Source of the DNA: Luminiphilus sp.
GTDB lineage: Bacteria; Pseudomonadota; Gammaproteobacteria; Pseudomonadales; Halieaceae
Reading direction: 5' to 3'
Length of the DNA: 64,000 nucleotides
Assembly: GCA_029242325.1 (NCBI GenBank)
Contig: JAQWUD010000014.1
Location: 1 to 64,000 of the forward strand
Under the pieces are notes generated by a model that did not search any database, had not been told where the DNA came from, and saw only the letters and a program-made list of their open reading frames with translations. The position numbers and the translations under genes are program-made. Below, piece after piece: positions 55,408-62,832 of the stretch; the first letter of the stretch is position 1, and every line of letters begins with the position of its first letter.

Positions 55408-56411
55408 GTACTGTTGCGAACAGCCAGCGCCGGCCCAGAAATACCCATGTTCTCAAGCCACTCAAGGTCAAACTGCGTTTGCGTATAGCGGCTGCCCTGG
55501 TCTGGAATCAGCGCTAACAGGCGGGCACCTAATCCATATCCCGCTGCGGCGTGCTCGCGCATCACGTGGCACGCGGCACCCCCAGCCCCCCCCATGACAA
55601 TACCCTTAGTACGCGCAATGTGGGTAGCCGTGGCGATAGCCTCTCCCGCCTTGACATAAACCACTTCGTCAACAAATCGACTAAACGCATCTCCTGCGTA
55701 GTTATTGGGCTGAATACTGGTCCCCATACCGTTGAGGAATAGCGGCTCAGGGCGTGCGCTTCTAGGCAAGGTGAGCGAAGCCACCTCATCGACCAGCCAG
55801 ATTTCAGTATCCGGGGAATGTTCGCGCAACCAGCGAGCAATCCCCATAGAGCTGACTCCGGTTCCCGCGATCATGATCATTGCGTCGAGTTGCGCGCCCA
55901 TCTGTTCGAGGATCTCCCGTCCGGTGGATGTGCGATGCGCTTCAATCGCCGCGGGCGAATCATACTGGTCAAGGTAAATTGCATTGGGCCGCTCGGCTCT
56001 CAGGGTTTCGAGGCGCTCGAGACGGGTTAAATGAAAGCCGCCTGTATGGTCGCGGGCCCCGACTTTCACCAGCTCGGCGCCCAGTAACTCCAGACTCCGC
56101 TCTGTCGATGGATTCAACTTGGGAACAAACAAGCAAATCAACCGGTAGCCCTTCACGGCACAGATCATCGCCATGCCGATGCCAAGGTTTCCAGAAGTAG
56201 AGATGATAATCTCAGACCCGGCCGACAGGTCATACTCTCGCTCAGCCCATTCGATCATCCCGAGGGCTGCCCGATCCTTCATACTCCCACCGGGATTGGT
56301 AAACTCATGCTTCGCCAATAGTGAGGGTCCTACCCCTGCTCCGAAGCGGTTGAGTTCCACGATGGGTGTATTGCCAATCGCCTCCAACACAGAGGCATTG
56401 AACCCTGCCAT
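55404..56411 (-). CDS. sbnA: SbnA-like 2,3-diaminopropionate biosynthesis protein
   Basis: A 335-residue fold-type II PLP enzyme of the cysteine-synthase superfamily. The PLP lysine is K45 in NPGGSMKDR, the substrate loop is STSGNLGIGMAM, the phosphate loop AGTGVSSMG, and the tail IPDQGSRYTQTQFDLEWLENM matches Staphylococcus SbnA (..DRGDRY..WLEKM). SbnA condenses O-phosphoserine with glutamate to ACEGA, which SbnB then splits to L-2,3-diaminopropionate. The adjacent SbnB remnant strengthens this call over plain cysteine synthase. I use the ATG at 56411, after GGGAAGG. An ATG at 56477 is also open. Confidence 0.85.
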   Translation of the reverse strand: MAGFNASVLEAIGNTPIVELNRFGAGVGPSLLAKHEFTNPGGSMKDRAALGMIEWAEREYDLSAGSEIIISTSGNLGIGMAMICAVKGYRLICLFVPKLNPSTERSLELLGAELVKVGARDHTGGFHLTRLERLETLRAERPNAIYLDQYDSPAAIEAHRTSTGREILEQMGAQLDAMIMIAGTGVSSMGIARWLREHSPDTEIWLVDEVASLTLPRSARPEPLFLNGMGTSIQPNNYAGDAFSRFVDEVVYVKAGEAIATATHIARTKGIVMGGAGGAACHVMREHAAAGYGLGARLLALIPDQGSRYTQTQFDLEWLENMGISGPALAVRNST

Positions 56412-56526
56412 ACCGGCTATGATACCTTCCCGCTCATACCAAGATGCTAGGCTGGCCAAGGCAGTCATTGAAAGCACAAAAGGTGACAGGCATTCCTATT
56501 TACAGAACATTGTTTCCCGATAACAT

Positions 56527-56545
56527 GCGCGTTTCGGAAACGCGC
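56527..56545. promoter_or_regulatory. perfect palindrome between sbnA and azlC
   Basis: GCGCGTTT / AAACGCGC (56527-56534 and 56538-56545) with a three-base CGG centre, in the divergent gap between sbnA (minus) and azlC (plus). It has no U tract on either strand. Its position suits a dimeric-repressor operator or a leader hairpin for azlC. No regulator gene is adjacent. Confidence 0.4.
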
Positions 56546-56587
56546 TGACAGCTTCCCGGCAATCAACTCAACAGGTTATTGAAGCCC

Positions 56588-57274
56588 ATGAATGCCTCCC
56601 TCGACTCACCTGCGCTGCGAGGTTCACTCGACGCACTACCCCTATTCATCCCAGCCATACCCTTTGCTTTTGTATTTGGCGTAGTCGTCGCCAATGCAGG
56701 GATCCCGCAATGGCTGGGTTGGTCTTCATCACCCATTATTTTCGGGGGTGCGATTCAGGTCACACTCTTAACGCTGATCGGCGAGGGGGCATCAGTGGCT
56801 GCAGCAGTCAGCGCGGCACTGATCGTGGGGGCTCGGCATATGCTTTACTCCGTTACCCTGGCACCCCGTTTTCAGCATCAGCCCAGCTGGTTTAGATGGG
56901 TGGGCTCTTATGTCCTGATTGACCAGGTGTTCGTTCTAAGTCAGATCAAACCCATCGATGATCCCCATGACTTCAGACGCTACTTTCTCTCGGCGGGATT
57001 CACTTTTTGGTCACTGTGGATGATATGCACCGCGCTCGGGGTGGTTTTGGGCCCCGCTATCCCACCCGAGTGGAGGGTAGAGTTCGCTGCGCCCGTGCTC
57101 TTTGTCAGCCTGATGATGGCGTCGAGTGATCGTCGCGATAAATTGGGGGCCGCAGCGCTGGCTATGGGGCTAGCTTATCTACTCGCTGCAATGCCCAATC
57201 GATCTGGCATCCTCGTTGCGGTAGTCGTTAGCGTGATGACAATGCTATTCGCGCAAAAAGTGCGGCCTGCGTGA
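56588..57274 (+). CDS. azlC: AzlC-like amino-acid exporter, large subunit
   Basis: A 228-residue membrane protein of the AzlC/YgaZ family. It starts with GSLDALPLFIPAIPFAFVFGV and has the conserved GGAIQVTLLTLIGEGAS and GARHMLYSVTLAP segments, with about five to six helices. With AzlD it forms an exporter for branched-chain amino acids or related compounds. The ATG at 56588 or a TTG at 56579 may start it. Its stop overlaps the azlD start. Beside a diaminopropionate/NRPS locus, export of a non-standard amino acid is a reasonable but unproven idea. Confidence 0.85.
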   Translation: MNASLDSPALRGSLDALPLFIPAIPFAFVFGVVVANAGIPQWLGWSSSPIIFGGAIQVTLLTLIGEGASVAAAVSAALIVGARHMLYSVTLAPRFQHQPSWFRWVGSYVLIDQVFVLSQIKPIDDPHDFRRYFLSAGFTFWSLWMICTALGVVLGPAIPPEWRVEFAAPVLFVSLMMASSDRRDKLGAAALAMGLAYLLAAMPNRSGILVAVVVSVMTMLFAQKVRPA

Positions 57275-57576
57275 TTACCCTAGCAATCGTTCTGACTGGC
57301 CTCGGCTCCTACATTATGCGCGCATTCTTCATTTTTGCGCTCGCGCGCTATACGTTCCCGCCAACGTTGCTGCGGGCGCTCGAGTTCGTCGCACCCACTG
57401 TCATGGCCGCACTCGTGATTTCCATGATGACCACACCCGAGGGAGAATTGGTCGCTGGCCCACCCGAGGCGTTAGGCCTCATCTGCGCTGCGGTCACCGC
57501 CAAGCTGACAGGTAATCATATTCTGTCACTGGCAGCTGGAATGATCAGCTTCTGGCTACTCGGCTGGGTTCTCTAA
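57271..57576 (+). CDS. azlD: AzlD-like amino-acid exporter, small subunit
   Basis: A 101-residue membrane protein with three to four helices matching AzlD/YgaH: LGSYIMRAFFIFALARYTFP, LEFVAPTVMAALVISMM and the C-terminal GNHILSLAAGMISFWLLGW. It starts at GTG overlapping the azlC stop (GTGA), the usual arrangement of the pair. Confidence 0.85.
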   Translation: MITLAIVLTGLGSYIMRAFFIFALARYTFPPTLLRALEFVAPTVMAALVISMMTTPEGELVAGPPEALGLICAAVTAKLTGNHILSLAAGMISFWLLGWVL

Positions 57577-57705
57577 AGCAACTCGTGGCCAACCGATATC
57601 CCAGACGCGCCACAGTGGGTATCCAAAGCTGGATATCAGTGCTAAAACAGAGCTGCCCGGGTTCATGGTCGGACCCACATTCATCAAAAACTCTGGGGGT
57701 ATCTC

Positions 57706-58149
57706 ATGTTTAGACTATCTTTGTTAATGGCCACATTGTTATTGGTCAGTTCGTTCACTCGCGCTGAAATCTGGGAGGACTATTCCTTAAGCGAAGAGGT
57801 CATTGAGCACACTGTGATTGCAGTACAGGGCAATTATCTTGATGAATATCTGGTAAGACTGGAGCGCACCTGGGTACGCAGCATGGAGGTGCAAAAGGAA
57901 CTTGGCTACGTTACCGACTACACAATTCTCGTCTCGACGGCAGCGGATTCACCCAATGTGTGGCTCAACGTGGAGTACCCGAATATGGCGGCCTACCAGC
58001 CTAATGAGGAAAAGTGGAATAAAGTGAATGCCATCCTCGCCGAACGTTACGCTGACGATGAAGAGGAGCTGGATGCGATCGCCAAGGGCTATGAGGAAAT
58101 CCGGACGATGATGGATCATCAGATTGTGCACAAAGTGACCTACAAGTAA
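57706..58149 (+). CDS. small secreted hypothetical protein
   Basis: A 147-residue protein with a signal peptide (LSLLMATLLLVSSFTRAE). The mature part is acidic, with one domain rich in Tyr, Glu and Trp (YLDEYLVRLERTWVRSMEVQKELGY, then SPNVWLNVEYPNMAAY), reminiscent of dimeric alpha/beta-barrel proteins. It has no Cys in the mature part, unlike the proteins at 47735 and 59737, so membership of the same family is doubtful. A GC-rich hairpin at 58176-58200 follows. Confidence 0.6.
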   Translation: MFRLSLLMATLLLVSSFTRAEIWEDYSLSEEVIEHTVIAVQGNYLDEYLVRLERTWVRSMEVQKELGYVTDYTILVSTAADSPNVWLNVEYPNMAAYQPNEEKWNKVNAILAERYADDEEELDAIAKGYEEIRTMMDHQIVHKVTYK

Positions 58150-58175
58150 CGCTACTCATCGAATAGATGGCAAAC

Positions 58176-58200
58176 GTCTGCCGGGGCGGCCCCGTCAGAC
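58176..58200 (+). terminator. possible terminator hairpin
   Basis: GTCTG.CGGGG / CCCCG.CAGAC with one internal mismatch and a CGG centre, 27 bases after the stop of the small secreted protein. There is no T tract (TCATCGC follows), so intrinsic termination is uncertain. It could instead be a 3' stabilising structure. Confidence 0.35.
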
Positions 58201-58337
58201 TCATCGCGGAACGCAATTAACGCTGTGCTCAGCGCCCTCAGGCCACTGGGGTAGACTGAGCGTTCCACGCATCGCCACGGATTTTCACACTGTCACACTA
58301 CCCTCCAAAAGTTGCCGCCGCAGTAGTCATCGCCAAC

Positions 58338-59597
58338 ATGGTGGGCACCGGCGTGTTCACCAGCCTTGGGTTCCAACTCGTCGACATACAGTCCGCGTCG
58401 GCCATCCTAATGCTTTGGTTGATCGGCGGATTGTCAGCACTATGCGGCGCACTGAGCTACGCCGAGCTTGGTGCTGCATTGCCACGCTCGGGAGGCGAGT
58501 ACCATTTTCTGACTGAAATTTATCATCCCTGTGCAGGATTTGTCTCTGGCTGGGTATCGGCCACGGTCGGATTCGCTGCCCCCACTGCCTTGGCAGCGAT
58601 TACCTTTGGAACCTATCTCAATGCCAGCGGACTGGCTCTGAATCCTCTGTGGCTCGCGACGGTCGCCGTGATCGGTCTGACTGCGGCTCATTGCACAACA
58701 CATCGCCATAGCGGCATCACACAAACCGGATTTACGCTGGTCAAGGTGCTCCTCATCCTGGGATTTTCTTTTGCCGCCTTGGCGCTGAGTCCTGATGCAA
58801 AACGTGCCGTTTTCATTTGGGATGGCGAGGCCACCACACTGCTAGGGAGCGGCACCTTTGCAGTTTCCCTGATCTACGTGAACTACGCCTACTCTGGCTG
58901 GAATGCTGCGACTTACATCACCGGCGAGCTGTCCTCACCACAGCGCAGCCTTCCGTGGGTATTAGGATTGAGCACGTGTGTGGTTGCGGCACTGTATTGC
59001 CTGCTCAATTTCGTTTTTCTCTCTGTTGCACCCATGGAGGCGATGGCAGGGAAAGTCGAGGTAGGGGTGATTGCTGCGGAATTTGCATTTGGATCTACTG
59101 CAGGCAAGCTGATGGGTCTGCTACTTTCGCTATTACTGGTTTCCACTATCAGTGCCATGATTCTCGCCGGCCCGCGCGTATTGCATCGCATCGGACAAGA
59201 TTATCCCCCCTTTGCCGCTCTGGCCCGGGAAAACCGAGATGGGATCCCGGTCACCGCGATACTGTTTCAATCGGGAACAGCGCTCCTGTTTCTGTGGACG
59301 GCATCTTTTGAGCAAATACTGATCTTCTCGGGCGCCACGATGGCGCTCAACACCTTTGCGGCCGTGCTGGGACTTTTTATTTTGCGCCAGCGAAAACCCG
59401 ATATAGAGCGACCTTTCAGGGTTTCGTTTTACCCCGTCACGCCATTGATCTTTCTTGGCATAACGGGCTGGACTCTCATATACGTAGTGGTGCAGCGCCC
59501 AATTGAGGCACTCATATCGATGGCCATTCTTGCCAGCGGCGGAGTCTTTTACTTTGCCGCACGCCCCCGCAGTCACTCCTCAGCGTCACAACGCTGA
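58338..59597 (+). CDS. APC-family amino-acid permease
   Basis: A permease of the APC superfamily with about 12 helices. The first visible ATG (58338) starts inside helix 1, since family members read xxxAxxVVANMxGTGVFTSLG. The frame is open upstream to 58260, and codons from 58281 read FTLSHYPPKVAAAVVIANM, which completes helix 1. So translation probably begins at CTG 58290 or ATT 58281, both rare starts; no ATG, GTG or TTG exists there. Other landmarks: ELGAALPRSGGEYHFL and VNYAYSGWNAATYITGEL. The substrate is unknown. It lies near the AzlCD exporters but is not overlapping them. Confidence 0.85.
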   Translation: MVGTGVFTSLGFQLVDIQSASAILMLWLIGGLSALCGALSYAELGAALPRSGGEYHFLTEIYHPCAGFVSGWVSATVGFAAPTALAAITFGTYLNASGLALNPLWLATVAVIGLTAAHCTTHRHSGITQTGFTLVKVLLILGFSFAALALSPDAKRAVFIWDGEATTLLGSGTFAVSLIYVNYAYSGWNAATYITGELSSPQRSLPWVLGLSTCVVAALYCLLNFVFLSVAPMEAMAGKVEVGVIAAEFAFGSTAGKLMGLLLSLLLVSTISAMILAGPRVLHRIGQDYPPFAALARENRDGIPVTAILFQSGTALLFLWTASFEQILIFSGATMALNTFAAVLGLFILRQRKPDIERPFRVSFYPVTPLIFLGITGWTLIYVVVQRPIEALISMAILASGGVFYFAARPRSHSSASQR

Positions 59598-59736
59598 CGT
59601 GGCCCGTTGCATTGCCGCAACACTGCACGTCACAAAAGCGTCATCGCTCTGTATGTGCCCTTTGCTATTTTACGTTACGGAATTTGCTGTCGTATGGACA
59701 GATTCTATTAGAAAAGACAACACCAAGGAGACAACA

Positions 59737-60525
59737 ATGAGTATTTTGAGATCCGTGTGGCTCGCATCTGCGCTGTTAGCAATCTTCGCCAACGCCCAGG
59801 TGCTGGGGGACAATCACATTATCGACGGCATCAACGTACAGCAGCCGTTCAATATTCAAGCCAATCTATGCAAGCTCAACAATGGCGTCAGCATCGATGA
59901 GTACCAAGGCATGATTGACGACTACTTTAACTGGGCAGAAAAAAACGATGTGGATCCAGTTTTTGTTCGTCAATTCCCTCTGTTTTCTCATCAAAACCTG
60001 CAGCGACCTTGGCCTTATGACTTTGTAGAATTTCTGGCGAGCGATCACGCGCGCTGGGGAAAGGCTTGGGACCTCTGGTTGACATCTGACGGCGGCAAGG
60101 CACTCAACGAACGCTGGCAGTCCCTGGCGCTATGCCACGTTAAGCAGGCTCATGCCGTAATGCTCTACGCAGATCAGGAGCAAATGGCCAGTGACAATGA
60201 GCGCTACGTGACTTGGAACTGGTGCACTCGCAAGGAGGGCGTCACCTTCGAAGAAATCTCGGCGAAACATGCAGAGTATGCGATGGATATGCAAAAGAAC
60301 TCTGGCGGCATTATCGGCTGGTTAATCATGATGCCACACACGGGAGGAGCTGACGCCGCTGGTGAGTTTGCCCACGTGGCAATCTATCCCGATATGGAGT
60401 CATTCATGTCACGCCGGTCCATGCAAGCCAACGGCGGCTGGAAAGCTACCCGAGACTATTTCAATCTCTACGCCGACTGCTCGGGTGAGATGCTGAATAC
60501 GGAGACCGTGTTGCACCGGCCTTGA
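59737..60525 (+). CDS. secreted protein with duplicated Cys-framed domain
   Basis: A 262-residue protein with a signal peptide (LRSVWLASALLAIFANAQV) after an AAGGAG site. The mature part shows two copies of a domain of about 110 residues. Copy 1 is framed by Cys in QANLCKLNNGVSIDEY and SLALCHVKQAH. Copy 2 is framed by Cys in WNWCTRKEGVTFEEIS and YADCSGEML. Both share the W..C...G.t.eE opening and a W-rich middle. The single-domain protein at 47735 has the same layout. Family and function are unknown to me. Confidence 0.65.
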   Translation: MSILRSVWLASALLAIFANAQVLGDNHIIDGINVQQPFNIQANLCKLNNGVSIDEYQGMIDDYFNWAEKNDVDPVFVRQFPLFSHQNLQRPWPYDFVEFLASDHARWGKAWDLWLTSDGGKALNERWQSLALCHVKQAHAVMLYADQEQMASDNERYVTWNWCTRKEGVTFEEISAKHAEYAMDMQKNSGGIIGWLIMMPHTGGADAAGEFAHVAIYPDMESFMSRRSMQANGGWKATRDYFNLYADCSGEMLNTETVLHRP

Positions 60526-60547
60526 AGGCGCCGCGAGCGCTTTAATT

Positions 60548-60574
60548 ATACAGCCTCGCAGTGCGAGGCTGTAT
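60548..60574. repeat. perfect 13-bp inverted repeat
   Basis: ATACAGCCTCGCA / TGCGAGGCTGTAT with a one-base centre, between the convergent secreted-protein gene (ends 60525) and the dioxygenase gene (ends 60685). It may act as a bidirectional terminator, with AT-rich sequence on its left side favouring minus-strand use, but neither flank has a good U tract. Confidence 0.5.
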
Positions 60575-60684
60575 CCTCCACTTGCGCAGTATCCTGCAGG
60601 GTTTAATCGACTGCGGCTGTCTCCACAGCCTGTGGTCACACCTGGCTATTTATTCTTATTCCTGCATACGGCAAACAGCCGTGG

Positions 60685-61305
60685 CTAGCGATGATTCAGG
60701 CGCACATCGAATGCAATGACGTGGCGCTGGTCAGCTGTTTTCAAAGGGTGAACAAAGTGCATGTAATAAGGGGGAAACAGGATAATCTGCCCGGTGCAAG
60801 GCTGATGCAGGTGCCCTGAGGGTTGGTTGCCGATGCTGACCGCATTGAGATTTGGATTAATGAACTCCAGGCATCCCTCAGGCTCAGGCGCCTCAGGTAC
60901 CCAAACGTAATAAACACCTGATATCACGGTGTATTCCTTGGGATGAAAATGGGGGGCCTGCCAATCGCCGGCATTCAGTGAAACCGCCCAGCTAGCGATC
61001 GAAACCGGGGTCATCAGCGGGTCACACTTCAGTACTTGCGACAGATAGCTCTCCACTGCCGGCCAAATTACCTGACCCTTCAGCACTCTGAGCGCCTCGT
61101 GATTCCGATCCAGGAAGTCCTCCTGGCCCGCTGTCTGAAACCCACCCCGAGTCGTGTTGTCAGACGACTCTGCGGCGTTTGGCTCTGATTGTACGGCCTC
61201 CTCAAGCAGTGCCTGCAGCGCTACCGTTAACGCGCCAATGTCCTCGTGTCTCCGAATGAGCACGGGGGTCGGAAAGTGCTGCTCTAAGCTTTCATCGACT
61301 TTCAT
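60685..61305 (-). CDS. TIGR02466-like 2OG-Fe(II) oxygenase
   Basis: A 206-residue protein fitting the TIGR02466 putative 2-oxoglutarate/Fe(II) oxygenase family. FPTPVLIRR is at the start, and PHFHPKEYTVISGVYYVWVP and IILFPPYYMHFVHPLK are in the double-stranded beta-helix core, with the His residues as metal-ligand candidates. The tail VIAFDVRL is typical. The substrate is unknown. The ATG at 61305 follows GGAGACGGGT; an ORF to 61434 adds a poorly conserved leader. Confidence 0.78.
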   Translation of the reverse strand: MKVDESLEQHFPTPVLIRRHEDIGALTVALQALLEEAVQSEPNAAESSDNTTRGGFQTAGQEDFLDRNHEALRVLKGQVIWPAVESYLSQVLKCDPLMTPVSIASWAVSLNAGDWQAPHFHPKEYTVISGVYYVWVPEAPEPEGCLEFINPNLNAVSIGNQPSGHLHQPCTGQIILFPPYYMHFVHPLKTADQRHVIAFDVRLNHR

Positions 61306-61479
61306 ACCCGTCTCCGCGCTACCACTTGCTGGAGACCCAATGCCGCATGCACCAGACGGTAGAGATTGCAACCTGCCCACATCCGCGCAGAGGGTCGCCG
61401 GGCAAAGTGGATAATAAGTGCGCACGCGGCCCAATCAGCTGACGCCGCTGCCCAAGAACCGTTCGGAAGATTCTCGGCA

Positions 61480-61815
61480 TCACTTTAATTTCACGGCGGT
61501 CCCGTTCGCAACAATGAAGAGCATGGATCTCCCGCCACCGCTGAACTCCGAATAGTCCAGATCCACACCCACTACCGCGTCAGCGCCCACCCTCGCGGCC
61601 TCCTCCCTAAGCTCCTCAAGTGCCTGGTTTCGTAGATCCCGCAGCGTGTCCTGCACTGCTCCTGCTCTGCCACCGACGACGTCCCTGACCGCAGAGAAAA
61701 TATCTTTAAAAATATTCATACCGACAGCGACTTCTGCCGTGATGATATTTACTACTTCCTTAGTTTCTCTATTCGGAACAGTGGCTGTCGTCGTCAAAAC
61801 AATTCTCGCGGCCAT
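61480..61815 (-). CDS. YbjQ / UPF0145 family protein
   Basis: A 111-residue YbjQ-like protein: LTTTATVPNRETKEVVNIITAEVAVGMNIFKDIF, DTLRDLRNQALEELREEAARVGADAVVGVDLDYSEF and a C-terminal beta strand. The family forms pentameric rings and is annotated as putative heavy-metal-binding, without firm evidence. No signal peptide. The neighbours give no functional clue. Confidence 0.85.
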   Translation of the reverse strand: MAARIVLTTTATVPNRETKEVVNIITAEVAVGMNIFKDIFSAVRDVVGGRAGAVQDTLRDLRNQALEELREEAARVGADAVVGVDLDYSEFSGGGRSMLFIVANGTAVKLK

Positions 61816-62070
61816 TTCTTTATCTCAGCATAGATCTCGGAAGTGATTCAAAGTACTGCATGCGGGCAACTGATTTCAAATGGATCTGCAACTTGACTGT
61901 CGCTCCACAGCATCAACATTTGTCGATGATTGCGCTCGGCGAGTATCGCGAGGGGCCTGTTATCCCAGGGGACGCCAGCGATACGGCAGAGATGGTCTTA
62001 TGAGGCGCTATTAGTGTGCTTGTAGCTGTGGAGACGGAGCATTAGAGCCGTTAGGAAAGCGATCTGACCA

Positions 62071-62277
62071 TCAAGGCAGGAAACCCAGCCAGAGTATCGT
62101 CTGGGTAGCGAAATACAGTGCGAAGCCCGTCCAGATTACGAAACAGATGACCCCGACAATTCCGTCCTTCAACCAATCGGGCCATTGGAAGTTGAGCTTA
62201 GCAAGGATTACCCACGGCGCGGCGATGAACGCTATAGCGATAAGTACATCGATGAGTAAGAACAGAAATTGCGTCAT
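62071..62277 (-). CDS. small two-helix membrane protein
   Basis: A 68-residue hydrophobic protein with two membrane helices (QFLFLLIDVLIAIAFIAAPWVILAKL and GIVGVICFVIWTGFALYFATQTILWL) joined by a short polar loop (NFQWPDWLKD). No family recognised. It is in a gene-poor region, so coding status rests on the clear two-helix pattern and an uninterrupted frame. Confidence 0.5.
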   Translation of the reverse strand: MTQFLFLLIDVLIAIAFIAAPWVILAKLNFQWPDWLKDGIVGVICFVIWTGFALYFATQTILWLGFLP

Positions 62278-62583
62278 AAGCCGAGTATATATGCTCCCAC
62301 TTCATGTCCCTCGTTGGGGATGTGATTTTAGCTTTTAAGTGTGTCCGCAGAACCATCTGTATCCGCGACAAGCGATGACGGTCCCACCGCCTATGACGTT
62401 CGGCATTAGGCAGACTAGTTGGACAGGGGTTGCATGGGGGGCTACTGGTACTTTCCTGTTGAAATTAGGAGCCTTAGTTGGCTCCTTTTTCTTTCGGCGA
62501 GGCGGTTTATGCGACCGCGTTTGGAGGGCTTTACGGAAGCGGTTGGTGCTATTTATTTTTAGTCAAACGGCCCCCAGCACCTT
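62278..62583. other. intergenic block with an orphan terminator
   Basis: About 300 bases without a supportable gene. It holds a plus-strand terminator at 62467-62490 and, near 62391-62428, one copy of a loosely repeated sequence (see the findings). A plus-strand ORF across 62339-62701 is antisense to the repeat protein and reads the hexamer repeat as Ser-Thr, so it is not credible. Confidence 0.5.
62467..62490 (+). terminator. rho-independent terminator without an upstream gene
   Basis: AGGAGCC / GGCTCCT with a TTAGTT loop, followed by TTTT and a CTTT run. It works only on the plus strand. The nearest plus-strand protein gene to the left is at 60.5 kb with minus-strand genes between, so it should end a short untranslated or unrecognised transcript starting after about 62280. 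Confidence 0.8.
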
Positions 62584-62832
62584 TCATTGGTCTATCAGCT
62601 TAGACTTCTTTTCAGTGATGTTATCCACGGGGTCCTCCACCTCTACCTCTACCTCTACCTCTACCTCTACCTCTACCTCTGCCTCTTCCACTGCTTCTTG
62701 AGCAGGCTCCATCTCTTCCATCGCATCGTGAGCAGCCTCCATCACCTCGCCTTTCTCGTGATGTTCTGACAAAGTTAAAGTCGATATTGCCGTTGCAACA
62801 AGGGCAACCAGGAATGTGTTTATAGTTTTCAT
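62584..62832 (-). CDS. small acidic secreted protein with Val-Glu repeat
   Basis: An 82-residue protein from the ATG at 62832. A signal-like hydrophobic start (TINTFLVALVATAISTLTL) is followed by SEHHEKGEVMEAAHDAMEEMEPAQEAVEEA. Then comes a run of alternating Val and Glu encoded by a hexanucleotide repeat, and the end DPVDNITEKKSKLIDQ. The extreme charge suggests an unstructured periplasmic protein. No family recognised. Confidence 0.5.
   Translation of the reverse strand: MKTINTFLVALVATAISTLTLSEHHEKGEVMEAAHDAMEEMEPAQEAVEEAEVEVEVEVEVEVEVEDPVDNITEKKSKLIDQ
62635..62688. repeat. (CTCTAC)n hexanucleotide tandem repeat
   Basis: Six perfect CTCTAC units at 62641-62676, flanked by degenerate units CTCCAC on the left and CTCTGC and CTCTTC on the right. 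On the coding (minus) strand each unit reads GTAGAG, Val-Glu. Unit gain or loss keeps the frame and only changes the length of the repeat tract. Confidence 0.95.

Noticed and set aside
55259-55471. 70-residue minus-strand ORF as a separate gene
   Set aside because: It is an out-of-frame reading across the end of sbnA and the SbnB remnant.
62339-62701. 120-residue plus-strand ORF with Ser-Thr repeat
   Set aside because: It is antisense to the secreted Val-Glu protein and its repeat is only the hexamer read on the other strand.
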